From positions 1 to 64,000 of the forward strand of contig JBBKVO010000049.1 in the NCBI GenBank assembly GCA_037968475.1: a stretch of 64,000 bases of DNA, written 5' to 3'. Below the pieces are notes generated by a model that made no database searches, had not been told where the DNA came from, and saw only the letters and a list, made by a program, of their open reading frames with translations. The DNA is from SB11 sp037968475 (GTDB lineage: Bacteria; Bacteroidota; Bacteroidia; UBA8524). The translations under genes were made by a program, and so were the position numbers. Numbering within the stretch: the first letter of the stretch is position 1; the number at the start of each line of letters is the position of its first letter. This document shows, in pieces, positions 41,325 to 49,283 of this stretch.

Positions 41325-42122
41325 CTAAGCGGGCAAAAATGTTTTGCTATCGGTAGCATAGTCTGTGGGCGTAGTGCCTGTATACTCTTTAAAATCTTTG
41401 ATAAAATGGGCTTGATCGTAATAACCGCAATGGTGGGCAAGCGAGCTTAAATTTTCAGTATTGTTATCATCAAACAAATTAAGCACCTTATTAAAACGAA
41501 TGATTTTTATATACTCTTTGGGTGATATGCCTATAACATTGTTAAATCTTCGGTTAAACTGTCGCTCGCTTAGATTGGCATAATCAGCCCAATGTTTCAC
41601 TGTTTGGTTTCCTCCCTGTGCTTCCATCAAACCTGCAATATTGCTAATGGATGCTAAACTGTGCGTTTGCTTTTTAAGCCTAGCCACAAAAAAGTTTTGT
41701 ATTGCACTAATGGCATCATTGGTTGCTAATGTATTCACTTGGTCTTCCAGCTCCTTCCCTTCTGCTCCCCACAAGTTCTCAAGCCCAACTTCGATGCCTT
41801 TCAACTCGTGCGAGGGTATTTGTGTAAATGCGGATAGGCCAAAGGGCATAAACCGTACTGCAATTACTGAGTAGTGATGGGTAGCCAATAGGTGCATGGC
41901 ATTTGTAAGCTGCCCAAAAACAAAAGAGGTGGGTTGTTGTATTAGTATATTGCCGTCAATACGGGCAAGGGGCTTTTGAAGGTTAAAAATAAGCTCCATA
42001 CAACCATCAGGAAAAATACGTTCGGGTACAGCATTGGGATTGGCATCTAGCCCATCCATCAGCCAAATAAACTTAATGTAGGGCTGCAAAGCAGGCACTG
42101 GAACTATTTCCCTATAATTCAT
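41325..42122 (-). CDS. AraC-family transcriptional regulator (DUF6597 type)
   Basis: 265 residues. The N-terminus PVPALQPYIKFIWLMDG and IFPDGCMELIFNLQKPL belong to the DUF6597 sensing domain. The C-terminal half carries the AraC DNA-binding domain: YANLSERQFNRRFNNVIGISPKEY and HHCGYYDQAHFIKDFKEYTGTTPTDY. It heads the stretch AraC - VOC - DUF6265 on the minus strand (gap 108 bp to VOC) and likely controls those genes; inducer unknown. Confidence 0.85.
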   Translation of the reverse strand: MNYREIVPVPALQPYIKFIWLMDGLDANPNAVPERIFPDGCMELIFNLQKPLARIDGNILIQQPTSFVFGQLTNAMHLLATHHYSVIAVRFMPFGLSAFTQIPSHELKGIEVGLENLWGAEGKELEDQVNTLATNDAISAIQNFFVARLKKQTHSLASISNIAGLMEAQGGNQTVKHWADYANLSERQFNRRFNNVIGISPKEYIKIIRFNKVLNLFDDNNTENLSSLAHHCGYYDQAHFIKDFKEYTGTTPTDYATDSKTFLPA

Positions 42123-42170
42123 TTACTGCAAGATAAGAAAAAGAACCTTTTTGTTGTCCGTTACTTAAAT

Positions 42171-42355
42171 AACGTGAGTTAGGGTTAGGGGAAAGTGTGA
42201 AACCCTTTGAACTGAGGCGCGTGGACTGTCACCCTGAGGCTCTCGAAGGGTGAATGTGGGTCTGGCTTGCCCCGCCATGCTTCGAGAACCTCAGCATAAC
42301 AACAGCCGCACTCCAATATATTCATTTTGAATTAGTTTTATTTCGAACTCACGTT
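42171..42355. repeat. MITE-like element with terminal inverted repeats
   Basis: 185 bp starting AACGTGAGTT and ending AACTCACGTT, flanked on both sides by AAAT (possible 4-bp target duplication). It contains an inner inverted pair, CTGAGGCTCTCGAAGGGTG facing GCTTCGAGAACCTCAG. The same AACTCACGTT terminus closes family D repeats at 54851-54860 and (degraded) 63585. No gene in 42123-42434. Confidence 0.6.
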
Positions 42356-42373
42356 AAATATCAAATGACAAAC

Positions 42374-42404
42374 AAAAAAGCCATCGCGAAGTATCGCGAT
42401 GGCT
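42374..42404 (-). terminator. Terminator of the atp operon (after atpG)
   Basis: AGCCATCGCGA-agta-TCGCGATGGCT with a T run on the minus strand (TTTTTTG). Confidence 0.85.
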
Positions 42405-42434
42405 TTGTATAAAAGGGTAGTTTAAATTTAAAGT

Positions 42435-43310
42435 TTAACCTTCTAACGCTGCTGCACCACCCACGATTTCTGAAATCTCGTTGGTAATTGCTGCTTGACG
42501 CGCTTGGTTGTATTTTAGGCGGAATTGTTTTAGCAACTCACCTGCGTTTTCAGTAGCTTTATCCATTGATACCATACGTGCGCCGTGTTCTGATGCAAAC
42601 GAATCGAGCATGGCACTGTATAGTTTGGTTTTTAAAGCACGAGGTATCAGCTCGTTTAGTATTTCTACTTTGCTTGGCTCAAAAATGTAACTTGTACTGC
42701 TTTCACTGGCTTCCAAACTGTCTATATCAACAGGCAGGAATTGGTCATCTTTTACAATTTGAGTAGCGGCGTTTTTAAATTGGTTGTATACCAAATCAAC
42801 ACGGTCGTATTTTCCACTCAAAAATTGTTCAAATACAGCATCGCCAACTCTAAACCCTTCTTCGGCAGAAAGTTTTTGAAATGTATCGCGAAATTGTAAG
42901 TTTACATTGTAGCCCAGTTTAGTAAAAAACTCAGCTCCTTTTTTACCTGCACACAAAAGGGTAATGTTTTCTTTGCCCAAATGTGCGTATTTATTTTCTA
43001 TAAGGCCACGAGCCTTTTTTATCACATTACTGTTAAAAGCACCACACAAGCCCCTATCCGATGTCAGCACAATAATCATTACTCTTTTCACCTCACGGTG
43101 TTCAAAGTATTTGGCAAGACTGGCATCTTCAACACTACCGGCCAAATTAGCCAATATACCAAACAGTTTGGTGCTGTATGGACGCATTTGCGTAATAGCT
43201 CCTTGTGCTCTCCTTAGCTTAGTAGCAGAAACCAGCTTCATAGCTTTGGTTATCTGCTGCGTGCTTATGGTGGAGCTAATACGTATCCTTATCTCTTTAA
43301 GATTGGCCAT
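42435..43310 (-). CDS. atpG: ATP synthase F1 subunit gamma
   Basis: 291 residues, full length. MANLKEIRIRISS and QQITKAMKLVSATKLRRAQ at the N-terminal helix, LTSDRGLCGAFNSNV in the Rossmann-like part, and the C-terminal helix KATENAGELLKQFRLKYNQARQ make up the rotating central stalk. Last gene of the atpB-E-F-H-A-G cluster, 27 bp after atpA. Confidence 0.96.
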   Translation of the reverse strand: MANLKEIRIRISSTISTQQITKAMKLVSATKLRRAQGAITQMRPYSTKLFGILANLAGSVEDASLAKYFEHREVKRVMIIVLTSDRGLCGAFNSNVIKKARGLIENKYAHLGKENITLLCAGKKGAEFFTKLGYNVNLQFRDTFQKLSAEEGFRVGDAVFEQFLSGKYDRVDLVYNQFKNAATQIVKDDQFLPVDIDSLEASESSTSYIFEPSKVEILNELIPRALKTKLYSAMLDSFASEHGARMVSMDKATENAGELLKQFRLKYNQARQAAITNEISEIVGGAAALEG

Positions 43311-43337
43311 GTATAAACCTTTATGGGGTTAAAAAAA

Positions 43338-44924
43338 CTAACCGTTGTATTTAGCCGAAAGTTCTTTTGCTACTTCCTCTAATACGCTGGTAATACTATC
43401 ATCAATTTTACCTTTTGCTAAAGCAGTAAGGGTGTCTTTGTGTTTAGCATCAAGATATGCTATGTACTCACCTTCAAACTCTTTTACTTTATTTACAGGC
43501 ACATTGCGCAATAAACCTTTAGTACCCAAATAAATCATGGCTATTTGGTTTTCAACCCTTACAGGTTGGTATTGGCCTTGCTTCAAAATTTCAACGTTAC
43601 GAGAACCTTTATCTAGTACCGCTTTGGTAGCAGCATCAAGGTCAGAACCAAATTTTGAAAATGCTTCTAGCTCACGGTATTGTGCTTGGTCAAGTTTAAG
43701 TGTACCTGCCACTTTTTTCATTGATTTGATTTGTGCATTACCACCCACACGTGATACTGATATACCTACGTTGATAGCGGGACGTACACCTGAGTTAAAC
43801 AAGTTACCTTCCAAAAATATCTGTCCGTCGGTAATAGAAATTACGTTGGTTGGGATGTATGCAGAAACGTCGCCCGCTTGGGTTTCGATAATAGGAAGTG
43901 CAGTTAATGAACCACCACCTTTTACCATACCTCTGATTGATTCGGGTAAATCGTTCATTTTTTGAGCGATATCATCTGATGAATTCACCTTTGCAGCACG
44001 CTCTAGCAAGCGAGAGTGAAGGTAAAACACATCACCAGGGTAAGCCTCACGTCCTGGTGGACGACGAAGCAATAGAGAAACCTCACGGTAAGCTACCGCT
44101 TGTTTCGATAAATCATCATATATAATTAAGGCTGGTTTACCCCTATCTCTAAAAAACTCACCAATAGCACATCCTGCCATAGGGGCGTACATTTGAAGTG
44201 GAGCTGGATCAGAAGCCGATGCCGAAACAACAACTGTATAATCCATAGCACCTTTTTCTTTTAGTGTATTTACCACTTGTGCAACGGTAGAGGCTTTTTG
44301 GCCAATAGCTACATATACACAGAAAACGGGCTCACCTTTATCGTAAAATTCTTTTTGGTTAATAATAGTATCTACCGCGATAGCTGTTTTACCAGTTTGG
44401 CGATCACCAATAATCAACTCACGTTGTCCACGGCCAATAGGTATCATAGCATCAATAGCTTTAATACCGGTTTGCAAAGGCTCTGTTACTGGCTCGCGAA
44501 ATATAACTCCCGGTGCTTTACGCTCCAAAGGCATATTGTACAAATCACCTCCCAAAGGTCCCATACCGTCAATAGGCTCGCCCAATGTGTTTACCACACG
44601 GCCAAGCATACTATCACCTACGTTTATAGATGCAATACGGTTAAGACGTTTAACTGTATCGCCTTCTTTTACGTGCTCAGAGCTACCTAACAGTACAGCA
44701 CCTACGCTGTCTTGCTCTAAGTTTAGGGCAATACCTCTCAGTCCGCCGTCAAACTCTATAAGTTCTCCATATTGCACTTTGCTAAGGCCATATATAATGG
44801 CAATACCGTCGCCCACCTGCAACACGGTACCTACTTCTTCAAGTTGGGCTTCGGTTTTCAGGTTCGAAAGTTGCTCCCTTATGATGGCTGAAACCTCATC
44901 GGGTCGTATTCCTGTTGCTGACAT
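43338..44924 (-). CDS. atpA: ATP synthase F1 subunit alpha
   Basis: 528 residues. P-loop GDRQTGKTAIAVD, SDPAPLQMYAPMAG and LLRRPPGREAYPGDVFYLHSR are diagnostic of the non-catalytic nucleotide-binding subunit. Follows atpH after 17 bp on the same strand. Confidence 0.97.
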   Translation of the reverse strand: MSATGIRPDEVSAIIREQLSNLKTEAQLEEVGTVLQVGDGIAIIYGLSKVQYGELIEFDGGLRGIALNLEQDSVGAVLLGSSEHVKEGDTVKRLNRIASINVGDSMLGRVVNTLGEPIDGMGPLGGDLYNMPLERKAPGVIFREPVTEPLQTGIKAIDAMIPIGRGQRELIIGDRQTGKTAIAVDTIINQKEFYDKGEPVFCVYVAIGQKASTVAQVVNTLKEKGAMDYTVVVSASASDPAPLQMYAPMAGCAIGEFFRDRGKPALIIYDDLSKQAVAYREVSLLLRRPPGREAYPGDVFYLHSRLLERAAKVNSSDDIAQKMNDLPESIRGMVKGGGSLTALPIIETQAGDVSAYIPTNVISITDGQIFLEGNLFNSGVRPAINVGISVSRVGGNAQIKSMKKVAGTLKLDQAQYRELEAFSKFGSDLDAATKAVLDKGSRNVEILKQGQYQPVRVENQIAMIYLGTKGLLRNVPVNKVKEFEGEYIAYLDAKHKDTLTALAKGKIDDSITSVLEEVAKELSAKYNG

Positions 44925-44941
44925 ATCAGTTATATTGTCGG

Positions 44942-45484
44942 TTAATTTTGGTGGATTAATTCTTTCTTCAAAACGTTCAATTTCTTGGCTATGCTAGAGT
45001 CGTATAGGTTATCTTCTATACGTATCACAAGGCCGCCAATTATATCGGGGTTCACTACTGTTGTTAGCTCAATCCTCGCATTGGTCTCTTTTTCTATAAA
45101 CTCTTTTACAGAGGCTTGCATACCTGCTGTTAAAAGTGTTGCACTGGTAACCGTAGCAAACGAAATACCGTTATGGGTATTGTATTGCTTGGCAAATTGC
45201 TCGGCTATCAATGGCAAAAACATTTCCCTGCGTTTTTTGGTAACCTGCTCTAAAAACATCATAGAGAGTTTGTTGAATGTATTACCAAAAACACCAGTAA
45301 GTACAGCAATTTTTTTATCACTCTTTATAATGGGGCTTTTAAGCACATTCACCAAATCAGGGCTGTTTTTGCACACACTTTGCAGTGTGCGCATATCAAA
45401 ATTCACCTGCTCAAGCAAGCCCTTTTCTATGGCCAACTCCATCAGCGATTTTGCATACCTTGCGGCTATTCTGATTTCTGACAT
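44942..45484 (-). CDS. atpH: ATP synthase F1 subunit delta
   Basis: 180 residues. AARYAKSLMELAIEKG at the N-terminus, then the six-helix bundle, and a C-terminal part with NPDIIGGLVIRIEDNLYDSSI, the conserved delta/OSCP signature. It joins F1 to the b-subunit stalk. One bp after atpF. Confidence 0.95.
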   Translation of the reverse strand: MSEIRIAARYAKSLMELAIEKGLLEQVNFDMRTLQSVCKNSPDLVNVLKSPIIKSDKKIAVLTGVFGNTFNKLSMMFLEQVTKKRREMFLPLIAEQFAKQYNTHNGISFATVTSATLLTAGMQASVKEFIEKETNARIELTTVVNPDIIGGLVIRIEDNLYDSSIAKKLNVLKKELIHQN

Positions 45485-45485
45485 T

Positions 45486-45980
45486 TTAGTTTAAGGTTGC
45501 TTTTTGCAAGTAATCTTTCACCAAGTTTTCTTGCTCGGTGGGGTTTTCAAATTTCTTTTTCAAGATTTTTTCAGCCATTTCTATAGAAAGTGAAGCTACC
45601 AAATCTTTAATTTCAGCTTTGGCAGAATCTTTTTCTTTATTAATGCTGTCTAGTGCAGAAGCTATCATGCGTTTGCTTTCAACATCAGCTTTTTGTTTAG
45701 CTTGTGTAATAAAGCTTTCGCCTATTTCTTTGGCTTCTTTCAAAATCTTATCACGCTCTATACGCGCTTCTTGCAACAACTTCTCGTTGTTGGCTTGCAA
45801 TAGCTCAATATCTTTGCGTGCGTTATCAGCAGCTTTTAAAGAGTTATCAATAAACTCTTCCCTATCTTTTAGACTTTTAAGTATTGGCCTCCAAGCAAAT
45901 TTGCGTAGTACTAAAAATACTATCACAAAAACCACTAAGGTCCAAAAAAATAATCCAAGCGCGGGAGTTAATAATTCCAT
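45486..45980 (-). CDS. atpF: ATP synthase F0 subunit b
   Basis: 164 residues. One N-terminal membrane helix (about 5-25, GLFFWTLVVFVIVFLVLRKF) and a long charged coiled coil (30-160). It forms the dimeric peripheral stalk. A single b gene is present, so a homodimer is expected. Overlaps the intergenic leader to atpE (82 bp). Confidence 0.95.
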   Translation of the reverse strand: MELLTPALGLFFWTLVVFVIVFLVLRKFAWRPILKSLKDREEFIDNSLKAADNARKDIELLQANNEKLLQEARIERDKILKEAKEIGESFITQAKQKADVESKRMIASALDSINKEKDSAKAEIKDLVASLSIEMAEKILKKKFENPTEQENLVKDYLQKATLN

Positions 45981-46062
45981 ACGGTTTCTTTGTGTTTAAA
46001 TAACACAACTACGCAGGCCGAATACGACCTGCGCAAGTTGAGATATATTTTTTGTTTTGAAA

Positions 46063-46317
46063 TTAAGCTGACATAGCAAGGAAACAGATTACTGCACCAA
46101 ATAGAGCAACACCCTCGATGAAGGCGGCCAAAATGATAGCAGTAGTCCTGATGTCGCCTGAAGCTTCAGGTTGACGAGCGATTGATTCAACGGCTCCAGC
46201 ACCAATTTTACCAATACCCAAACCTACGCCAAGGGCAACAAGACCTGCACCGATACCAGCACCTAATGGACCCCAACTTACTTGAGAGGCTTGAAGAAGC
46301 AATTTTTGTAATAACAT
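46063..46317 (-). CDS. atpE: ATP synthase F0 subunit c
   Basis: 84 residues, two membrane helices joined by a polar loop with ARQPEA. The ion-binding carboxylate is the Glu in AAFIEGVALFG. The Gln and Ser/Thr partners of sodium-type rings are absent (helix 1 is Gly-rich, and E is followed by G), so proton coupling is expected. Confidence 0.95.
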   Translation of the reverse strand: MLLQKLLLQASQVSWGPLGAGIGAGLVALGVGLGIGKIGAGAVESIARQPEASGDIRTTAIILAAFIEGVALFGAVICFLAMSA

Positions 46318-46371
46318 AATTGTGTTTATTTAATGTTCGATTTTATTTGGTTTTCTGTTTCTTACTTTAAT

Positions 46372-47607
46372 TTAGTGGGCTGCACTAGCGTGTGCCTCAT
46401 CGTGATGCCCGTGATCTTCCATTGCTTGGCCTATAAATAATGAGGTTAGCATGGTGAATATGAAAGCCTGAAGGAAGGCTACCAATAACTCAAGGCAGAA
46501 TAGGAACAATGCAAGCGGCAATGCTGCTAATGATACACCAAAGCCTGCACTAACATTTACGCCGCCATTACTAAACATAAATATCAAACCCAAAATACTA
46601 AGTATGATAATGTGGCCTGCGGTAATGTTGGCAAACAAACGTATCATTAAAGCAAACGGTTTGGTAAATATACCTAATATTTCTACAGGCCACATAATTA
46701 GCAATAGTGGCTTGGGCACACCCGGAGGGTTAAAAATATGACCCCAGTAGTGTTTGTTACCTTTAAGGTTGGTAATTACAAGTGTAACAAGTGCCAAAAC
46801 GGCGGTTACAGCTATATTACCCGTTACGTTTGCTGCACCCGGCAACAAACCTAATAAGTTGTTAAACCAAATAAAGAAAAACAAGGTAAGCATATAGGGC
46901 ATAAAGGCATCGCCTGTTTTTTTGCCCATGTTAGGGCGTACAACGTCGTCGCGCACAAATAGAATAAGTGGTTCCATTAACGATTGCATACCTTTTGGTA
47001 CCAATTGCCCTTTTTTGGTATAGGCATTTGCTACTTTAATAAACACTAAGCACAATAATAATAGCGATACTATCATTGAAGCTACGTTTTTGGTAAGCGA
47101 AAAATCCATTGGCATCACATTGGCAGCATGATGTTCTTCGTCCATTACCAATTCGCCGTTTGCATCGGCTAAGTATATTTTTTCGTGGTGTAGTATGTAG
47201 TTGTTGTGGTATTTAGGTGCATCGTGGCCATGTTCGCCTTCTTTATGTTTAAATGCACTTGAAATAAAAATATCCAATCCGTTTTCTTTGCTATATACTA
47301 TAACTGGTAGTGGAAGGGTAGCATGAAAGCTTTCAGTAGCAAAAAATTCCCATTCGTGTGCATCACCAATATGGTGCATAATCACTGATTTTGCATCGTA
47401 TTTGGTTTCTTTTTCGTGGCTATTTTCACCATTATGGGCATCATTACCATTAGTATGGTTTTCAGCCTCGGTTACTTCACCGTGTTTTGCTCCTTCATTT
47501 TGGTGAGGAACATTTGCTTTTGTTAACGAAAAAGTAACAAAAAACACCATCAGCACTAAAAAGTTTAGTGCTTTAAAATTTGAAAATCCTTTGTTAACGC
47601 TACACAT
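46372..47607 (-). CDS. atpB: ATP synthase F0 subunit a with large periplasmic N-terminal extension
   Basis: 411 residues, well above the 240-280 of most species. A signal-like hydrophobic start (to about 32) and a His/Glu/Asn-rich stretch (about 35-65, HTNGNDAHNGENSHEKE), then a globular extension up to about 170, precede the membrane part. The conserved Arg lies in ALMIRLFANITAGH. The extension is known in Bacteroidota; its role is unclear, though the many His could bind metal. The C-terminus is again His-rich (EDHGHHDEAHASAAH). Overlaps the upstream gene by 8 bp. Confidence 0.93.
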   Translation of the reverse strand: MCSVNKGFSNFKALNFLVLMVFFVTFSLTKANVPHQNEGAKHGEVTEAENHTNGNDAHNGENSHEKETKYDAKSVIMHHIGDAHEWEFFATESFHATLPLPVIVYSKENGLDIFISSAFKHKEGEHGHDAPKYHNNYILHHEKIYLADANGELVMDEEHHAANVMPMDFSLTKNVASMIVSLLLLCLVFIKVANAYTKKGQLVPKGMQSLMEPLILFVRDDVVRPNMGKKTGDAFMPYMLTLFFFIWFNNLLGLLPGAANVTGNIAVTAVLALVTLVITNLKGNKHYWGHIFNPPGVPKPLLLIMWPVEILGIFTKPFALMIRLFANITAGHIIILSILGLIFMFSNGGVNVSAGFGVSLAALPLALFLFCLELLVAFLQAFIFTMLTSLFIGQAMEDHGHHDEAHASAAH

Positions 47608-48004
47608 CGCCGATTGGTTCGTTTTTTGAATCGGGGCGCAAGTTAATCACTAAATGGTAATTTTCAAATACTGTGAAGAATAAATAAAGAATCATGAAGA
47701 TTATAGCAAAGTGAAAGCTATAATCACCTGTAAATGAGACGTATATTGCAAAGTAGCCAAAACTTAAAAAAAGACGTAGCATAAGAGTACCCAGCAAAAG
47801 CTTTAGTGCTGCGGTGGGTGAGGCCTTTAAAGTAAATGTTGATAGCATGAAAATAAGCAGTGATACCACAAAGAAAAAACCAAATACCCCCCAAGTGCCA
47901 TTTGGTATAAGCGCAGTATAGCTTTGCAATGCGTATATAAGTACGCTTAACAGAGCGGCAAAGGCTAATAGCCTGATAAAAAAACGTTGAAGGTTCAAAG
48001 TCAA
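47600..48004 (-). CDS. Small four-helix membrane protein of the atp operon
   Basis: 134 residues with hydrophobic segments at about 10-28, 36-54, 65-88 and 95-115. It stands in the position of AtpI/UncI between AtpZ and atpB, and its size and topology fit an AtpI-like assembly factor for the c-ring, but I see no firm motif. Its stop overlaps the atpB start by 8 bp, so translation is coupled. Confidence 0.65.
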   Translation of the reverse strand: MTLNLQRFFIRLLAFAALLSVLIYALQSYTALIPNGTWGVFGFFFVVSLLIFMLSTFTLKASPTAALKLLLGTLMLRLFLSFGYFAIYVSFTGDYSFHFAIIFMILYLFFTVFENYHLVINLRPDSKNEPIGDV

Positions 48005-48014
48005 GGGTTAGTTT

Positions 48015-48239
48015 TTACTTTCCGTTTAGCTGCCTCAAAATTTTCATAACCGAAGCAGTTAACCCTACAATAATACCCAACAAGAGAAATAAAGGGAAAC
48101 TTATTTTTAACCAATCGTCTAAAAAATGACCTCCAATGCCCAAAAGCCCTGTACTTATAACTAATTGAAAGCCTATAGAAAAATAAGCATAGATGTTAGT
48201 TTGTCTCTGCTTCGAGGGTTTTGGCTGTGGTTCTTCCAT
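48015..48239 (-). CDS. atpZ: AtpZ/AtpI-family protein
   Basis: 74 residues from ATG 48239. Basic N-terminus (PKPSKQRQT), then two membrane helices, with YFSIGFQLVISTGLLGIGGHFLDDWL and the closing LLLGIIVGLTASVMKILRQL, the AtpZ pattern. A small membrane protein that accompanies F-type ATP synthases and may work with AtpI in magnesium or c-ring handling. The start overlaps the bactofilin stop by 44 bp. A longer frame to 48311 adds non-family residues. Confidence 0.78.
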   Translation of the reverse strand: MEEPQPKPSKQRQTNIYAYFSIGFQLVISTGLLGIGGHFLDDWLKISFPLFLLLGIIVGLTASVMKILRQLNGK

Positions 48240-48642
48240 TTTGTTGGCTATTTTCGCTAGTATGAACCCTTTGTGTAGAAAGCATATTGCATTTGCCGTT
48301 AAACTCAGCACCTGATTCTACAACAAGTTTGTTTACCATTATATCGCCATTAATATGGGCAGTGGGTTTTAGAAATAAGGTTTCTGATACTGTTAGTTTA
48401 CCATTCACCTTGCCCGATATATCCGCATTTTGGGCTTCAATATCCCCCTCTATAATGCACGATGCACCTATTACTACTTTTGCTTTTGAAACAACAGTGC
48501 CTTTTACTGTGCCATCAATACGTATATCGCCGTTTGATGTTATATCGCCATTTATTATAGTGCCTGCACCTACAATATTTATAGTAGCAGCCCCACTATC
48601 GGTGGTGCGATTTCTTGCTTCTTTACTGTTGCTGTTAAACAT
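48196..48642 (-). CDS. Bactofilin (polymer-forming cytoskeletal protein)
   Basis: 148 residues. After a disordered N-terminus (1-20), regular beta-helix turns of about 17-18 residues follow (INIVGAGTIINGDITSNGDIRIDG, GTVVSKAKVVIGASCIIEGDIEAQ and so on) to about 115, then a disordered tail. Bactofilins form filaments at the membrane and in several bacteria guide cell-wall hydrolases. Genes downstream on the same strand are the atp cluster; upstream is the M23-associated membrane domain protein. Confidence 0.88.
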   Translation of the reverse strand: MFNSNSKEARNRTTDSGAATINIVGAGTIINGDITSNGDIRIDGTVKGTVVSKAKVVIGASCIIEGDIEAQNADISGKVNGKLTVSETLFLKPTAHINGDIMVNKLVVESGAEFNGKCNMLSTQRVHTSENSQQNGRTTAKTLEAETN

Positions 48643-48726
48643 AAAAGAACTTGTGTTTTAATGTGTGTGTTGTGTTTTACGAAGTTACGCTTTTGAAAGT
48701 ATATTTAAAAGCTAAAAACTAGTAGA

Positions 48727-49137
48727 TTAATTGGCACTACTATCACTAGGCTGAGTTTCCTCTCCCTCAATATCGCCATTCAAAATTTTATCAATAGCGT
48801 CCCACTTTTCAAAATACTGTTTGTTCACCCGCTCCAAAGAATCCAATCGGGCATCTTGTTTTAGCTTGATACGCAGGTAATCTGTTTTATCAAAACCCGG
48901 AATGTATTCTTTTAATGGTGTATAAAACAATAGCAGCACTATTATTGTAGTAAAAACAACCAATAGCATACTGAAAAGTACAAAAACATTCATGGGCTTT
49001 AGCACAACAGAGGCACTTTCGTGCAGAGTTTCATCATTTACCACCATAAGGCGGTACTTATTTTTAAGTTTTTTTATGAACTTTTTATTTTTACCCTTTG
49101 CCACTATTGATGTATTAAGCCCTAACAAGGGCTTCAA
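48727..49137 (-). CDS. N-terminal membrane domain of an M23-peptidase-type protein, no peptidase
   Basis: 136 residues. KNKYRLMVVNDETLHESASVVL, one membrane helix (about 50-73) and FYTPLKEYIPGF correspond to the first 120 residues of a Bacteroidota M23 (LytM) endopeptidase that usually sits beside bactofilin. Here the reading frame ends after a short coiled coil and acidic tail (DIEGEETQPSDSSAN), with no HxxxD...HxH catalytic domain, and only 84 bp separate it from the bactofilin gene. Either the peptidase was lost or the domain acts as a stand-alone anchor. Confidence 0.7.
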   Translation of the reverse strand: MKPLLGLNTSIVAKGKNKKFIKKLKNKYRLMVVNDETLHESASVVLKPMNVFVLFSMLLVVFTTIIVLLLFYTPLKEYIPGFDKTDYLRIKLKQDARLDSLERVNKQYFEKWDAIDKILNGDIEGEETQPSDSSAN

Positions 49138-49228
49138 ACCTACATATTTTGCTTAACAATTGTACAACAAGCAGCAACTAATATTGTAACTACTACGTTA
49201 AGCATTATATAAATAAGCCTAAATAAAA

Positions 49229-49236
49229 TATTTTTG
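49229..49236 (+). promoter_or_regulatory. -7 promoter box for porW
   Basis: TATTTTTG followed by CAG, exact TAnnTTTG, about 48 bp before the TTG start. Confidence 0.45.
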
Positions 49237-49283
49237 CAGCTTTGCAGTTATAAACTAAGGCGTAAGGAAACACTACTAACGAT

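Noticed and set aside
45486..45999. Long antisense frames across the atp genes (45538-45999 and others).
   Set aside because: Shadows of atpF/atpH caused by codon composition; no independent evidence.
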